Shown: in pieces, positions 42,487 to 50,646 of the stretch | Layout: the number at the start of each line of letters is the position of its first letter | Numbering within the stretch: position 1 is the first letter of the stretch | Origin: an uncultured Collinsella sp. | GTDB taxonomy: Bacteria > Actinomycetota > Coriobacteriia > Coriobacteriales > Coriobacteriaceae | Length of the DNA stretch: 64,000 nucleotides | Direction of reading: 5' to 3' | NCBI GenBank assembly: GCA_900542275.1 | Contig: UQMW01000001.1 | Coordinates: 45,001-109,000, forward strand | Translations under genes and position numbers: made by a program | Notes under the pieces: generated by a model | What the model was told of the DNA's origin: nothing | Databases searched by the model: none | The model's input: only the letters and a program-made list of their open reading frames with translations

Positions 42487-42825
42487 ACTGGTAGTAACCA
42501 CGTGACGTGTTGTTGTCACTATATCACCACAGAAGAGGTCGCTTTCGTTGATTCATACAGTAAAACGTTTTTGCACCGTTCACGGTGATAAATCGACCGT
42601 TTACCGCTCGTTAACACTTCTACCTGCGGTTTTGAAACCGTTTCGAAATGCGTTGGCAAAAGATCGGATCTTTTTCTGTGTCTAAACAACGTAGGGCGGC
42701 TAAATATAGCGTGTAGGAAAAATGCAGGTCATTGTGAAGATTTGTGAATTGGTCTTTTTGACTTAATACCAGTTAGAACCAGTTTAGAAATTATCGGTGA
42801 ACGGTAGTTTTTGACCGTTCACCGG
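42487..42825. promoter_or_regulatory. Promoter and operator region of the GalNAc-type PTS operon
   Basis: On the minus strand a TATAGT -10 box is at 42518-42523, and the palindrome ACTGGTAGTAACCA at 42487-42500 lies just after the expected start of transcription. A tandem half-site pair, ACCAGTT twice, is at 42768-42784. CCGTTCAC boxes occur four times: ACCGTTCACGG at 42575-42585, ACCGTTTACCG at 42596-42606, CGGTGAACGGT at 42795-42805 and ACCGTTCACCGG at 42814-42825, the last two forming a palindrome. The gap 42372-43075 otherwise holds only a tiny possible reading frame. Confidence 0.7.
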
Positions 42826-42875
42826 TTATTTGCAATCGTTTGCAGCCGTTTTCCCATATGAATTAGGGAGACCCG

Positions 42876-42962
42876 ATGAAGCATTTGCGCTATTGCAGGA
42901 AATATCGTTCTTTGTCCACCCCCCCCCGCATTCCAAACTCCCATTCCCTGAATATGCCATAG
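42876..42962 (+). CDS. Possible 28-codon reading frame with a C9 tract
   Basis: An ATG preceded by AGGGAG opens a frame reading MKHLRYCRKYRSLSTPPRIP and NSHSLNMP to a TAG. It contains nine C residues in a row (42919-42927), a site prone to slippage. No relative is known to me and its length gives little support. It may be only part of an AT-rich promoter gap. Confidence 0.15.
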   Translation: MKHLRYCRKYRSLSTPPRIPNSHSLNMP

Positions 42963-43029
42963 CTCTCACTATTCGTCTCACAAACATTACTTACTCTAAT
43001 CTGTAATTGTTTATCGTTTATCATTAAGT

Positions 43030-43052
43030 ATGATATAAGATACAAGTATCAT
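43030..43052. promoter_or_regulatory. Palindrome before the DUF2975/XRE pair
   Basis: ATGATA at 43030-43035 pairs with TATCAT at 43047-43052, and GATA/TATC pairs again inside. It lies 24 bases before the DUF2975 start and is a candidate operator for the XRE regulator encoded second in the operon. Confidence 0.45.
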
Positions 43053-43075
43053 CCAAGACATTGGTTGGAGGAGCT

Positions 43076-43714
43076 ATGGTCCGCTGGAACGTATCCAAAT
43101 CGAATGAAGCCATCGACCGTGAACAGGCAATAGCCAAACTGAGGAAGCTCACTCGCTACTGCAAATGGGGCACAATCTGCACCATCGTGGCGCTCGCTCT
43201 GGCACTCCTCGCAGTCATTGCAATCGAACTTCTACTCATATTGCCTAGCCTCTCCCAAGGGTTCTGTCTCCAATCCGTAGAGCTTACGGCTGGCGAAGGG
43301 CCATTTCTCGCTCTCGTCGGCGCCAACGAACAGACCCCTCTTATGCTTGTCGCGCACGACGGTCATACTGCCATAGGGAGCGGCATGATGGCATGCCTCG
43401 CGCTTGCCATCGCGCTAAGCGCATACAGGTTTTTCTCCGCCATTGAAAAGGCGGGCAGGCCCTTTGACCTCGAATGCATCCGCATACTACGTCAAATAGG
43501 ACATTTGTTCCTTATCGGCGGCGCCGCCGTGAAACTTTTTGGTGCCATAGTCACAGGGCTGATACTCTCAGGATTTGGCGGTAGCTTTACGGATGCGCTT
43601 GGCGGCCAGCATCTCGACCTCTCCATGCTCTTTACAGGCCTGATTATTAGCCTGATTGCCAGCGTCTTCCAGTACGGGTGTATCCTGCAAAAACAAGATG
43701 ACGAGTTGCTCTAG
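43076..43714 (+). CDS. DUF2975-type membrane protein
   Basis: The 212-residue protein has four predicted membrane segments (about residues 35-60, 100-122, 142-165 and 178-200) with a soluble loop after the first. The spacing and the partner gene fit DUF2975 proteins, which are nearly always followed by a small XRE regulator, as here 10 bases downstream. Their function is not known; the pair is thought to be a membrane-linked regulator. ATG at 43076 follows GGAGGAGCT. A TTG five codons upstream is less likely. Confidence 0.82.
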   Translation: MVRWNVSKSNEAIDREQAIAKLRKLTRYCKWGTICTIVALALALLAVIAIELLLILPSLSQGFCLQSVELTAGEGPFLALVGANEQTPLMLVAHDGHTAIGSGMMACLALAIALSAYRFFSAIEKAGRPFDLECIRILRQIGHLFLIGGAAVKLFGAIVTGLILSGFGGSFTDALGGQHLDLSMLFTGLIISLIASVFQYGCILQKQDDELL

Positions 43715-43723
43715 GGGGAATCC

Positions 43724-43960
43724 ATGATTATTCTGCGGCTCGACCGCATGCTCGCCGAACGCAAGATCTCATCGAAAGAGCTTGCGGAACGCGTGGGCAT
43801 CTCCCAGGTCAATATGTCGCGCATCAAGACGGGCAAGGTTTCTGCCGTGCGCTTTTCAACTCTTGACGCGATATGCCGAGCACTCGACTGCCAACCGGGC
43901 GATGTACTGGAATATATGCCTGACGATGAAGCCGATAACCTTTTTGGACTTAAAGATTAA
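43724..43960 (+). CDS. Small XRE-family (YozG-like) helix-turn-helix regulator
   Basis: The 78-residue protein is a single helix-turn-helix domain: MIILRLDRMLAERKIS, then KELAERVGISQVNMSRIKTG and the stretch FSTLDAICRALDCQPGDVLEY, typical of the short Cro/CI-like partners of DUF2975 proteins. It binds DNA and probably controls its own operon through the palindrome at 43030. Operon end is marked by the terminator at 43996. Confidence 0.92.
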   Translation: MIILRLDRMLAERKISSKELAERVGISQVNMSRIKTGKVSAVRFSTLDAICRALDCQPGDVLEYMPDDEADNLFGLKD

Positions 43961-43995
43961 TAGGCATAATCTAACCACCAGTGTCTAAACGCAAT

Positions 43996-44041
43996 AAGCC
44001 CGCTAGAACGACATCCGTTCTAGCGGGCTTATCAGTTTTTT
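43996..44041. terminator. Bidirectional terminator between the XRE gene and the SurA-like gene
   Basis: AAGCCCGCTAGAACG pairs perfectly with CGTTCTAGCGGGCTT around a 5-base loop, followed by ATCAGTTTTTTT on the plus strand. It serves two convergent genes. Confidence 0.88.
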
Positions 44042-44071
44042 TGGCTACGCACTCGGTGGCTCGGGCAGCCC

Positions 44072-45166
44072 TTACGCAAACAGGCCGTAGATGCTGATGT
44101 TGGCCTTGGCGTAGAGGCCGTTAGCATACTCGGTCCACTTGGAGCTGGCGCTCGAAGCCTGCGAGGAGTACTGCTGGTAGGCGGTGTAATAGGCGGTCAT
44201 GGCCTGTTTATAGGTAGCGCTATCGGCAGTAAAGGCATCGTCGGCGAATGCCTTAGCGTAGGTGCCATCGGCGTCCTTCCAAGTGCCCTTTGAGCTATCC
44301 CACTCGTCGCCGGCAAGGTTGATGATGTAGTCGGCGTAGTCCTTGCTCGCGGTCTCCTCGTTGCCGTCAGCAGGCTCGGTCGGGGCGGTCGGCATGCTTG
44401 CGGAGCTGTCGCCGACCTTCTTCTTGTAGAGCTTCTGCAGCGTCGCGGACTGGCGGACGATCTGCTTGGCCTGGTCCTTGGAGACGCCATACTGCTTGGC
44501 CATGGTGTCGTAGTCAGAAGTGCCGATAGAATCCTCGGCGTACTTCTTCATCTCCTTAGAAGAGACGGTAATACCCTCGTCCTCGGCAGCATCGAGCAGA
44601 ATCTTGTTGCGCACGTAGGACAGGATGACGTCGGCAGAAGGAGCCGTGTAGTTGCCGTCGCCGTCCTTGACGGTGTCGAGGCTGTACTGGCTCTCGATAG
44701 CCTCGCGCGCGGTGATGTCGCTCTTCTTGCCGTTGTAGCTATAGCTTGCCACGGTCGAATCGAGCTGGTCCTCGGTCAGGGTCGACGAACCGACGCCCTT
44801 GCCGCCAAAGCCGCCATTGCCAATAAAGAAGCCGACCACAGCAGCGATCACGACTGCAACCACGAAGGCGGCGATCATCGTCTTCTTGTGCTTGGATGCA
44901 TGGTCGTCTTCCTCGGAACCCAGAATATCGTCATCCTTGTCCTGGGCCTCGGGCATCAGATTCTCGTCAGCGGCATCTGCGGCGATCTGAGCCTCCAGAC
45001 GGGCGTCCTCCTCCTCGGCCGTCGTACCGGCGGCAATGTGCTCGGCAGACGTACCGGCGACCAGGTCGATCTTCTCGTCCTCGTCACCATTGGGGCCTTC
45101 GCCGCGCTCGATGATCTGGATGCCGTCGATCTCGTCCTTCTCGTCCTTCTTTTGAATAAAACCCAT
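44072..45166 (-). CDS. Membrane-anchored SurA-like protein
   Basis: The 364-residue protein has an acidic cytosolic N-terminal region (about 1-92), a single membrane segment (about 97-117) and an extracytoplasmic domain. The outer part, with ITAREAIESQYSLDTVKDGDG, ADVILSYVRNKILLDAAEDEG and DYDTMAKQYGVSKDQAKQIV, resembles the N-terminal chaperone domain of SurA and trigger-factor-like folding helpers. No rotamase domain follows; instead the C-terminus is Tyr/Ser/Ala-rich. I infer a folding or quality-control role at the outer face of the membrane. The alternative is a lineage-specific protein of unknown function. Confidence 0.65.
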   Translation of the reverse strand: MGFIQKKDEKDEIDGIQIIERGEGPNGDEDEKIDLVAGTSAEHIAAGTTAEEEDARLEAQIAADAADENLMPEAQDKDDDILGSEEDDHASKHKKTMIAAFVVAVVIAAVVGFFIGNGGFGGKGVGSSTLTEDQLDSTVASYSYNGKKSDITAREAIESQYSLDTVKDGDGNYTAPSADVILSYVRNKILLDAAEDEGITVSSKEMKKYAEDSIGTSDYDTMAKQYGVSKDQAKQIVRQSATLQKLYKKKVGDSSASMPTAPTEPADGNEETASKDYADYIINLAGDEWDSSKGTWKDADGTYAKAFADDAFTADSATYKQAMTAYYTAYQQYSSQASSASSKWTEYANGLYAKANISIYGLFA

Positions 45167-45204
45167 ATCGGTTACTCCTTGTTAGGAAACATAGTCCCCA
45201 ATAG

Positions 45205-45233
45205 AATACGCCCGACGGAGCGCCGGGCGTATT
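45205..45233 (-). terminator. Terminator of the icd operon
   Basis: AATACGCCCG pairs perfectly with CGGGCGTATT around a 9-base loop; on the minus strand TATTCTATT follows. It lies 60 bases after the icd stop. Confidence 0.75.
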
Positions 45234-45292
45234 GATTCTTAGGTTATACGCAAACACTTAAGTACTATTTAGGCGTTTGCAGTCTGCATGCC

Positions 45293-46378
45293 TTAGACCA
45301 GGTGCGCGATAACGGCATCGGCAAAGGCCTGCGTACCCACGGCACCCTCAACGGAACCGGTCTGGGCACGACGCACGTCACCGGTAACCTGCTCGCCCTC
45401 GTCGAGCGTGGCAGAAACGGCGGCGCGAATGCGATTAGCGGCGTCGTTCTCGCCCAAGTGATCAAGCATCATGGCAGCAGAGAGAATTTCTGCCGTGGGG
45501 TTAGCGATATCCTGGCCGGCGATATCGGGCGCGGAGCCGTGCGTTGCCTCAAAGATGGCGCAGTCGGCACCGATATTGGAGCCCGGAGCCATACCCAGGC
45601 CGCCCACCAGGCCGGCGCACAGGTCGCTCACGATGTCGCCGTACAGGTTGGGCAGCACCAGGACATCAAAGTCGTTGGGGTTCTGGACCAGGCCCATGCA
45701 GGTGGCGTCGACGATCTTGTCGTTGAACTCGATGTCGGGATAGTTGGCGGCCACCTCGCGCGCAACGCGCAGGAACAGGCCGTCGGTCGCCTTCATGATG
45801 TTGGCCTTGTGCACGGCCGTCACCTTTTTGCGGCCGCAGCGGCGGGCGTACTCAAAGGCGTATTCCACAATGCGGCGGCTCTTGGCGATGGAGATGGGCT
45901 TGATCGAGATGGCGGAATCAGCGGCGAAGGTCTTCTGACCCGAGCGCTCGACGAGCTGCGAGAGCTCCTCGACCTCGGCAGCACCCTCATCGAACTCGAT
46001 ACCGGCGTAAAGGTCCTCGGTGTTCTCGCGCACGATGACCAGATCGACGTCGCGGAAGCGCGAGCCGTCGCCCGGCTGCGACAGGCAGGGGCGCACGCAG
46101 GCGTACAGGTCGAAGTGCTTGCGCAGGGCGACGTTAACGCTGCGGAAGCCCGTGCCGACCGGTGTGGTGATGGGGCCCTTGATGGCAACTTTGGTCTCGG
46201 CGACCGCATCGAGGACGTGCTGGGGCAGCGGCGTACCGAACTCGTCCATGACGCCGGCGCCGGCCTCCTGGACGTTCCAGTTGATCTGGACACCGGTGGC
46301 CTCGACCACGCGGCGCATGGCCTGCGTAATCTCGGGACCGATACCGTCACCGGGAATCAGGACTACATCGTGCGCCAT
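45293..46378 (-). CDS. icd: Isocitrate/isopropylmalate-family dehydrogenase, probably NAD-dependent isocitrate dehydrogenase
   Basis: The family oxidatively decarboxylates 2-hydroxy acids; isocitrate to 2-oxoglutarate is the best guess. The 361-residue protein has VVLIPGDGIGPEIT at the start, the substrate loop VNVALRKHFDLYACVRP, VIVRENTEDLYAGIEF, the catalytic Tyr/Lys and metal-site region VHKANIMKATDG and the C-terminal NLYGDIVSDLCAGLVGGLG and EATHGSAPDIAG. The serine loop and the short length fit bacterial NAD-type enzymes more than E. coli Icd. Isopropylmalate or homoisocitrate activity cannot be ruled out; no leu genes are nearby. It follows a HEAT-repeat gene by only six bases. Confidence 0.88.
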   Translation of the reverse strand: MAHDVVLIPGDGIGPEITQAMRRVVEATGVQINWNVQEAGAGVMDEFGTPLPQHVLDAVAETKVAIKGPITTPVGTGFRSVNVALRKHFDLYACVRPCLSQPGDGSRFRDVDLVIVRENTEDLYAGIEFDEGAAEVEELSQLVERSGQKTFAADSAISIKPISIAKSRRIVEYAFEYARRCGRKKVTAVHKANIMKATDGLFLRVAREVAANYPDIEFNDKIVDATCMGLVQNPNDFDVLVLPNLYGDIVSDLCAGLVGGLGMAPGSNIGADCAIFEATHGSAPDIAGQDIANPTAEILSAAMMLDHLGENDAANRIRAAVSATLDEGEQVTGDVRRAQTGSVEGAVGTQAFADAVIAHLV

Positions 46379-46384
46379 AATCTG

Positions 46385-47083
46385 TTACTCCTCGTCTTCG
46401 GCGTCGTCAGATTTCTTAACGCTAGCACGCTTCTTCTTTTTGGAGAGTTCCAGGCCAAAACGTTTAACAAGCATTTCGCAAATCTCGCTCGAACGGGCCT
46501 TGAGATAACTGCCCTTGCCGTTCTCGGCATCGAACTTAAGGCGCAGTGCGAGCTTGTCGGCGACCTCGGCGTCGATCTCGCCCTGGCTAAACTCGTACAG
46601 GCAACCGAGCATGTCGCGATACTCGAGGTCGCCGTGGTAGCACTGGATGGCCTCGTCCAGGATGGGCCAAGCCTCGCGCGAACGCTCGACGCTCGTGGCG
46701 CCCCATACGCACAGCAGGCGGAAGGCGGCATAGCGCAGCGTGGAGGAAATCTCGTCGAACAGCGCGGTCTCGGCACCCTCAAAGGCATCGCCCAGCTGCT
46801 CGGGGCAGGTGGTGGCGAGCGCCGCCAGGGCATCGAGAGCCTCCCAGCGGGTCTGAGCCTCGGGGCGGTCGAGCGCCTCGATCAACGCGGGCACGCAGGG
46901 CACGACGCGCTGCGGATCGCGCTCGGCAAGCAGGTGCAGCACGCGGGCGGCAAACTGGCGCATGCGGCGCGTGGGGCAGCCGAGCTCCTGGACCAGTCGG
47001 TCGACGGCGTTCTCGTTCTCCTCTGCCAGCTGAAGCTGTGCCAGCTCCTCGTCGGTGAGCTGTTCGTCTTTGTTTTCTGCCAT
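46385..47083 (-). CDS. HEAT-repeat-like protein
   Basis: The 232-residue protein is made of helical repeats: RRMRQFAARVLHLLAERDPQ, VPCVPALIEALDRPEAQTRW, DALAALATTCPEQLGDAFEG and so on, the pattern of HEAT or Armadillo-like scaffolds. The C-terminus is basic and acidic in turn (KKKKRASVKKSDDAEDEE). Such proteins hold other proteins together; the partner is unknown. It lies directly upstream of icd in the same operon. Confidence 0.75.
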   Translation of the reverse strand: MAENKDEQLTDEELAQLQLAEENENAVDRLVQELGCPTRRMRQFAARVLHLLAERDPQRVVPCVPALIEALDRPEAQTRWEALDALAALATTCPEQLGDAFEGAETALFDEISSTLRYAAFRLLCVWGATSVERSREAWPILDEAIQCYHGDLEYRDMLGCLYEFSQGEIDAEVADKLALRLKFDAENGKGSYLKARSSEICEMLVKRFGLELSKKKKRASVKKSDDAEDEE

Positions 47084-47098
47084 AGTTACCTCTTCTTA

Positions 47099-47527
47099 CT
47101 ATTTCTTAGCGTGCTTGCCAGCACCCTTGCTGTCATCGGTGACCGAGATGAGCTGTCGGTCGGCCGCGCCATTGCGACGCGCACGGCGGCGCTCCTCGGC
47201 GTCACCCGCGTCGGCGGCGGCGCGATGGGCCTTGTTGACGTTAAAGACCTCGTCGTGCTTGCGCCACGGACCGACGGACTCGCCAAAGCTCATCTTAAGA
47301 CCGGCGATAAAACCGCCGAGCCAGCCGATCGGCGCAAACTGCACCAGCGGGAACAGCGAGAACACCCAGGTCAGCAGGACGACTGCCGCCGCTCCTGCAA
47401 AGTTGGCAATCCAGTAGTCGCGCTTGGTGATGACGCGCTTTTCGCAGGCCCACTGGCCGCACAAAAAGCCAATGTAGATCGCAAAGAGAAAGAGCACCAG
47501 CGCGAGCACCACGAACGTCCAGCTCAT
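47099..47527 (-). CDS. Small membrane protein of unknown function
   Basis: The 142-residue protein starts MSWTFVVLALVLFLFAIYIG, a first membrane segment, followed by two more (WIANFAGAAAVVLLTWVFSL and FAPIGWLGGFIAG). The C-terminal 60 residues are charged and rich in Arg, Ala and Lys. GAGGAG 11 bases before the ATG at 47527 is inside the end of the preceding gene, so the two are coupled. No family recognised. Confidence 0.75.
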   Translation of the reverse strand: MSWTFVVLALVLFLFAIYIGFLCGQWACEKRVITKRDYWIANFAGAAAVVLLTWVFSLFPLVQFAPIGWLGGFIAGLKMSFGESVGPWRKHDEVFNVNKAHRAAADAGDAEERRRARRNGAADRQLISVTDDSKGAGKHAKK

Positions 47528-47532
47528 GGGCG

Positions 47533-48612
47533 CTACTCCTCGTGATGGTGGCCGCAGCAGCACTCGTGGCCGTCGTCATGGCCGTGGCCGCCACAGCACT
47601 CGTGGTCCTCGCCGTGGTGGTGGCCACAACCGCACTCGTGGTCGTCGCCGTGCTCGCCGCAACCGCAGCCCTCCTCGTGAGCACCATGCTCCTCGGGACG
47701 ATACTGCGACCAGTCCAGTCCGGCGGCGATGGCGTCGGCCTCCTCCTTGTAGAGTACCGTGATGGCCTGGGTGCCCAGCTTGGCGCCGCCGATGGCGTCG
47801 AGCATGTCGTAGAGCGTAAAGGCCACGTCGGCGCCGGGCAGCGCAAGCTCGCGATCGTCGGCATAGGCGAGCGCCAAACGCAGGTCCTTAATGAAGTGCT
47901 CGACCATAAAGCCGGGCTTGTAGTCGCCGTCGAGCGCCTTGGGCGCCAGGCTCTCCATGGCGCCGGACTTGCCGGTGCCGCCCAGGATCATCTGACGGGT
48001 CTTCTCAAGATCAAGGCCGCTCAGCTCGGCAAACGCCAGCGCATCGGCCATGCCGACCATGCAGGCGCCCAGCGACACCTGGTTGGCGAGCTTGGCAGCC
48101 TGACCCTTGCCGGCGCCATCGAAGCAGCAGATAGTTGCCGCAAAGGCGGAAAGGATGTCGCGGACCGGGGCGATGTCGTTCTCGGTGGCGCCCACGATGG
48201 CCGTGAGCGTGCCGGCGATAGCACCGGACTCGCCGCCGGTGACGGGGCAGTCAAACGCCATGCGGCCGGAAACCTGGGCGGCCTCGGCAATATCGCGCGC
48301 GAGCTCGGGCGAGCTCGTGGTGAGGTCGATCAGGACCGCGCCGGGCTTGGTGCACGCGAGCAGGCCGTCGCCCGCCAGGTAGAGCTCCTCGACCTCGGAG
48401 GGATAACCCACCATGGTAAAGACGACGTCGGCGTTCGCCACGGCATCGGCCGGCGTATCGGCCCAGACAGCGCCGCGCTCGATAAGCGCCGCGGCCTTGG
48501 ACTTGGTGCGGTTGTTGACCGTGACGGGATAGCCGGCGTCCAGAATGTGGCTGGCGATGGGGGCACCCATAATTCCGGTGCCAATAAATGCGACAGAGAG
48601 CTTGTTTGCCAT
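47533..48612 (-). CDS. NAD(P)-dependent 3-hydroxyacid dehydrogenase (HIBADH/GarR family) with a His/Cys-rich tail
   Basis: Residues 1-300 are a normal beta-hydroxyacid dehydrogenase: VAFIGTGIMGAPIASHIL (NAD(P) loop), DCPVTGGESGAIAGTLT (substrate loop) and GKGQAAKLANQ with the catalytic lysine near 172. Members reduce 3-hydroxyisobutyrate-type or tartronate-semialdehyde-type substrates. The last 53 residues or so are something else: EEHGAHEEGCGCGEHGDD, ECGCGHHHGEDHECC and GHECCCGHHHEE, with 14 His and 9 Cys. This could bind zinc, nickel or copper. Such a tail is not part of the family. It is the first of four genes that run to icd. Substrate unknown. Confidence 0.88.
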   Translation of the reverse strand: MANKLSVAFIGTGIMGAPIASHILDAGYPVTVNNRTKSKAAALIERGAVWADTPADAVANADVVFTMVGYPSEVEELYLAGDGLLACTKPGAVLIDLTTSSPELARDIAEAAQVSGRMAFDCPVTGGESGAIAGTLTAIVGATENDIAPVRDILSAFAATICCFDGAGKGQAAKLANQVSLGACMVGMADALAFAELSGLDLEKTRQMILGGTGKSGAMESLAPKALDGDYKPGFMVEHFIKDLRLALAYADDRELALPGADVAFTLYDMLDAIGGAKLGTQAITVLYKEEADAIAAGLDWSQYRPEEHGAHEEGCGCGEHGDDHECGCGHHHGEDHECCGGHGHDDGHECCCGHHHEE

Positions 48613-48710
48613 GAAACCTTTCCTTTTGGGTTGGGTGTTATTACCGGGTTGAATACTCGGTGCCAGCGTTTGGGCTGTGAGTTGAGGGCGATTACGGCCG
48701 CGGAACCTGC

Positions 48711-49664
48711 CTACTGGCCGCGCACACGGCGGGCGATGCGGTCGGAAAGCGACGCCTTGTCGGCACGATTCTTACCCCAAAACGCGCAGGCCACCATGCC
48801 GGGTCCCACGTGCGAGCCGATGGTGGGGCCCACGGAGCTGCGGATGATCGTGGCGTCGGCGCAGCCCTCCTCCTTGCGGATGGCGGCCTCGAGCCAGTCA
48901 CCGTCCTTCTCGGCATCGGCCGTCATAATGGCGATGGGCATGATGCGGTCGGGCACGTAGTTCTCGCGAAACGACTTGAGGATGGACTTGAGCGCCTTCT
49001 TGCGACCGCGGTTGACGCCGATCAGCGACAGTGAGCCGGCCAGGTCGTAGGAGAGCTCGGGCTTGACGTCGAGCTTTGCCGTGAGCTGTGCCGCTGCGGG
49101 CGGAATGCGGCCGCCGGCAGCCAGCGCATCGAAGCTCTCGAGCGTAAAGTAGCCGTGGACATAGGTCTTGGCCTCGTTTGCCCAGTCGACCAGCTGCTTG
49201 GCAGTCAGTCCCGCCGAACGCTGGCGCACGGCCTCGAGTGCCAAGAGCTCGCCGGTCGCGCAGGGCAGGGCGTTGTCGACCACGTAGAGCTCAAAATCGG
49301 GATACTCGGCGCGCACGGCATCTGCCGCCTGGCACGCGGAGTTGTAGCTCGACGACAGCGCCGAGGTAAAGCACAGGTAGACCGTGGGCGTACCCTCTTT
49401 GGCGCACTCGGTAAAGAACTCGATATAGCGACCGAGTGACACGGCGGAGGTAGACACGCGAGCGCCGGCGCGCATGCGGTCGTAGAACTCCTTGGGGCTC
49501 ATGCTCGACCAGATATCGTCCGTGCGCTCCTCGCCATCGATGATAAAGGGGAAGCCCAAGATATCGACATCGAGGTTCGCAGCGACCTCGGGGCTAAAGT
49601 CGCAGCAGGTATCGACGACGATGCGGCAGCGGTCAGAATGGCCGGTAGATGCAGCCTTGTCCAT
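48711..49664 (-). CDS. DegV-family fatty-acid-binding protein
   Basis: DegV (FakB-type) proteins hold a fatty acid for the FakA kinase. The 317-residue protein has the family start CRIVVDTCCDFSPEVAANLD, FPFIIDGEERTDD, RVSTSAVSLGRYIEFF, and VYLCFTSALSSSYNSACQAA, with GYFTLESFDALAAGGRIPP and SVGPTIGSHVGPGMVACAF near the end. No FakA is in the window. The ATG at 49664 follows AAGGAG. It is monocistronic, with a terminator of the hpf side behind it. Confidence 0.9.
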   Translation of the reverse strand: MDKAASTGHSDRCRIVVDTCCDFSPEVAANLDVDILGFPFIIDGEERTDDIWSSMSPKEFYDRMRAGARVSTSAVSLGRYIEFFTECAKEGTPTVYLCFTSALSSSYNSACQAADAVRAEYPDFELYVVDNALPCATGELLALEAVRQRSAGLTAKQLVDWANEAKTYVHGYFTLESFDALAAGGRIPPAAAQLTAKLDVKPELSYDLAGSLSLIGVNRGRKKALKSILKSFRENYVPDRIMPIAIMTADAEKDGDWLEAAIRKEEGCADATIIRSSVGPTIGSHVGPGMVACAFWGKNRADKASLSDRIARRVRGQ

Positions 49665-49688
49665 CAAAGCGACTCCTTACGTAAAAAA

Positions 49689-49714
49689 GGCGGCCATCCG
49701 CATGGGATGACCGC
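49689..49714 (-). terminator. Terminator of hpf
   Basis: GGCGGCCATCC pairs with GGATGACCGCC; on the minus strand GCCGCCTTTTTTAC follows. It lies 30 bases after the hpf stop. Confidence 0.82.
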
Positions 49715-49744
49715 CGGCCGTTAACTCATGCAAGTTAACGTATT

Positions 49745-50329
49745 TTACTCGTCAAGTGTTTCGATGCGGGGCTTGATGATGCCATATCCACCATTCTTAC
49801 GGTGATACACCACATTGATGAGGCCAGTTGTCGCGTTCTCGAACACGTAGAAGTCGTGGCCGAGCAGATCGGTCTGCACCAGCGCCTGCTCCTCAGTCAT
49901 CGGGGTGACATCGATGACCTTCTCGCGGACGAGCAGATCGTCCTCCTCCTCGGGCAGCAGCAGGTCGGCCAGATCCTCGACGCGCTCGACCGGTGCGACA
50001 TCCGCTGCGCTGGCACCGCCCTGGCGGTTGTCCACGACCTTGGTCTTAAACTTGCGCAGCTGGCGGGTGACCTTATCGGCGGAGAGGTCGATGGCGGCGT
50101 ACATATCTGCGCCATGCTCGGCAACGCGAATCACCGAACCGCGGGCACGAACCGTAACCTCGACGATTGCCGGGTTGGGGTTCGAGGGGTTCTTCTCATA
50201 GCGAAGCACAACGTCGACCGTCATGGGCTCGATATCGAAAACCTTGAGCGCCTCGCCGATCTTCTCATCCACATGCGCACGCAGAGCATCGGTTACCGTC
50301 GTCTTGCGTCCAGAAACCTTGATATCCAT
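49745..50329 (-). CDS. hpf: Ribosome hibernation promoting factor, long form
   Basis: HPF stops and dimerises 70S ribosomes in stationary phase. The 194-residue protein starts MDIKVSGRKTTVTDALRAHV and has the ribosome-binding S30AE domain (about 1-97) and a C-terminal domain (about 135-194) with FYVFENATTGLINVVYHRKN that links two ribosomes in long HPF. The ATG at 50329 follows GGAG; in-frame upstream methionines are outside the domain. It is a single gene. Confidence 0.94.
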   Translation of the reverse strand: MDIKVSGRKTTVTDALRAHVDEKIGEALKVFDIEPMTVDVVLRYEKNPSNPNPAIVEVTVRARGSVIRVAEHGADMYAAIDLSADKVTRQLRKFKTKVVDNRQGGASAADVAPVERVEDLADLLLPEEEDDLLVREKVIDVTPMTEEQALVQTDLLGHDFYVFENATTGLINVVYHRKNGGYGIIKPRIETLDE

Positions 50330-50551
50330 ACGTGGCTCCAATCTGCCTCGGGGACTTACTGTACTGGCTATGTACCCACTGCCGTGCATTTAATCACCCG
50401 AATTCCCAAAGACCCGAATAACGATTGCTTGATACCGCATACCGAAGTCTCGCACTTTTCCGTGGCAAAGTGCGCTATAGGAAAGCGTCGGCTGAGTTGG
50501 TTTTTCTCCTGGAAATTGCCCTTGACCTGCTGGTTTTACGGAAACAAAAAA

Positions 50552-50580
50552 GCCGGGCTCCCCTATTGGGGAAGCCCGGC
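50552..50580 (-). terminator. Terminator of the solute-binding lipoprotein gene
   Basis: GCCGGGCTCCCC pairs with GGGGAAGCCCGGC (one bulge); TTTTTTGTTT follows on the minus strand. The rest of 50330-50646 shows only the likely hpf promoter region. Confidence 0.85.
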
Positions 50581-50646
50581 GGTGCGTGTTGAAACCGTGA
50601 AGAGGTGTCCTTTCCAACGTATAGGAGACGCCACCCCTAGCAATAA

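Noticed and set aside
45302..47545. A 747-codon open frame on the plus strand
   Set aside because: It is antisense to icd, the HEAT gene and the small membrane gene, all of which have clear motifs and ribosome sites.
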